Assembly: GCA_018660965.1 (NCBI GenBank)
Contig: JABJJH010000456.1
Coordinates: 1 to 5,470, forward strand
Source: Rhodospirillaceae bacterium
Lineage (GTDB): Bacteria; Pseudomonadota; Alphaproteobacteria; UBA8366; GCA-2717185
DNA: 5,470 nucleotides
Reading direction: 5' to 3'
Numbering within the stretch: position 1 is the stretch's first letter; the number at the start of each line of letters is the position of its first letter. Shown here piece after piece: positions 5,072 through 5,470 of the stretch. The notes beneath the pieces are model-generated. The model had not been told where the DNA came from. It searched no databases and saw only the letters and a program-made list of their open reading frames with translations. A program made the translations under genes and the position numbers.

Positions 5072-5470
5072 CCGCCGGCCGCGCCCATCGTGCGAGGAAC
5101 GCAGGAAAGACCGCGTAGGAAACCGCGAGCGCAGTGGCCGCTCCCACCGAGCCGGCGATCCCCAACTCGCGCAACGGTCTCGCCGTCGCCACGAGGAGGC
5201 TAGCGAAGCCCAACATGGTCGTGGTCATGCTCCAGAACGAGCCCTCCCATGTGTCTCGGACTGCCGCAGAGAGTGCCGCAATTCGTCCTTCCGCCGCGGA
5301 ATCGTGGCCAACCAGTTCTCCACTGCGACGACGCCAGTTGGCGGTGAGAAACACCACGTGCGACAGCGTGAGCACGAACACGATCGTGACCAGGTTCGCG
5401 GTGAGCAGACCAATGCCCACATTCATCGCCTGGACCAGAAGGAGCGTGCCGGCCACGGAGGTGAAGCACG
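5072..5470 (-). CDS. MMPL/RND-type transporter segment, open at right edge and broken at its 3' side
   Basis: The minus frame is open from the right edge and encodes about 132 residues, largely membrane. Hydrophobic stretches are TLLLVQAMNVGIGLL, then TANLVTIVFVLTLSHVVFLT, SMTTTMLGFASLLVA and ELGIAGSVGAATALAVSYAV with PAFLARW. The order matches the MMPL / sterol-sensing-type half of RND exporters: a helix followed by a polar His/Arg-containing loop, then a TT..GF helix, a short (R)PLRELG turn and a GAATAL helix ending PAFL. Such proteins export lipids, hydrophobic compounds or drugs using the proton gradient. After ARWARPA the sequence passes in frame into the luciferase-like remnant, so the transporter lacks its remaining domains. 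The base style differs somewhat from the left part, perhaps reflecting another source. The GTG at 5456 is not believed to be a start, because coding continues to the edge. Confidence 0.6.

Overview
The window is GC-rich bacterial DNA, and most of it looks alphaproteobacterial. Supporting signs are a DUF2336-type N-terminus, an AsmA-like single-pass protein of a style common in Rhodospirillales-like genomes, and strong third-position GC bias that opens long antisense shadow frames. No RNA gene, CRISPR array, transposase or phage gene was seen.

Left part (1-2395), apparently ordinary: the 3' end of an unidentified gene (1-132, +) converges on a complete Old Yellow Enzyme-type ene-reductase of the NamA/YqjM/XenA group (144-1304, -). 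A 260-bp AT-richer divergent spacer separates it from a membrane-anchored AsmA-like protein (1565-2395, +). Just downstream is a perfect 12-bp-stem hairpin (2437-2470).

Middle part (2473-3158), a cluster of gene remnants: the N-terminus of a VOC/glyoxalase-fold gene (+), the C-terminus of an unknown gene in another frame (+), the N-terminus of a DUF2336 gene (+), and the N-terminus of a small cupin gene (-) fused tail-to-tail with it. The surviving ends keep start codons and, for DUF2336 and cupin, clear ribosome binding sites. What is missing is always on the side facing a junction.

Right part: a complete family III (CaiB/BaiF) CoA-transferase (3336-4535, +) ends in a 22-bp tandem duplication that carries its stop codon and that of the converging gene. 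That gene is the C-terminal half of a luciferase-like flavin monooxygenase (4554-~5071, -), joined in frame to part of an MMPL/RND-type membrane transporter (~5072 to the right edge, -). The two halves are not a known domain combination.

The intact genes (ene-reductase, CoA-transferase) and the truncated monooxygenase suggest organic-acid or xenobiotic catabolism, but nothing shows that they form one pathway. The main feature is three gene-fragment junctions (about 2599-2626, 2946-2957 and 5063-5085), the first two with visible or possible short homologies. They are either real deletion or rearrangement scars or, quite possibly, chimeric assembly joins. I do not see a convincing new functional system, and the sequence alone cannot separate scar from artefact.
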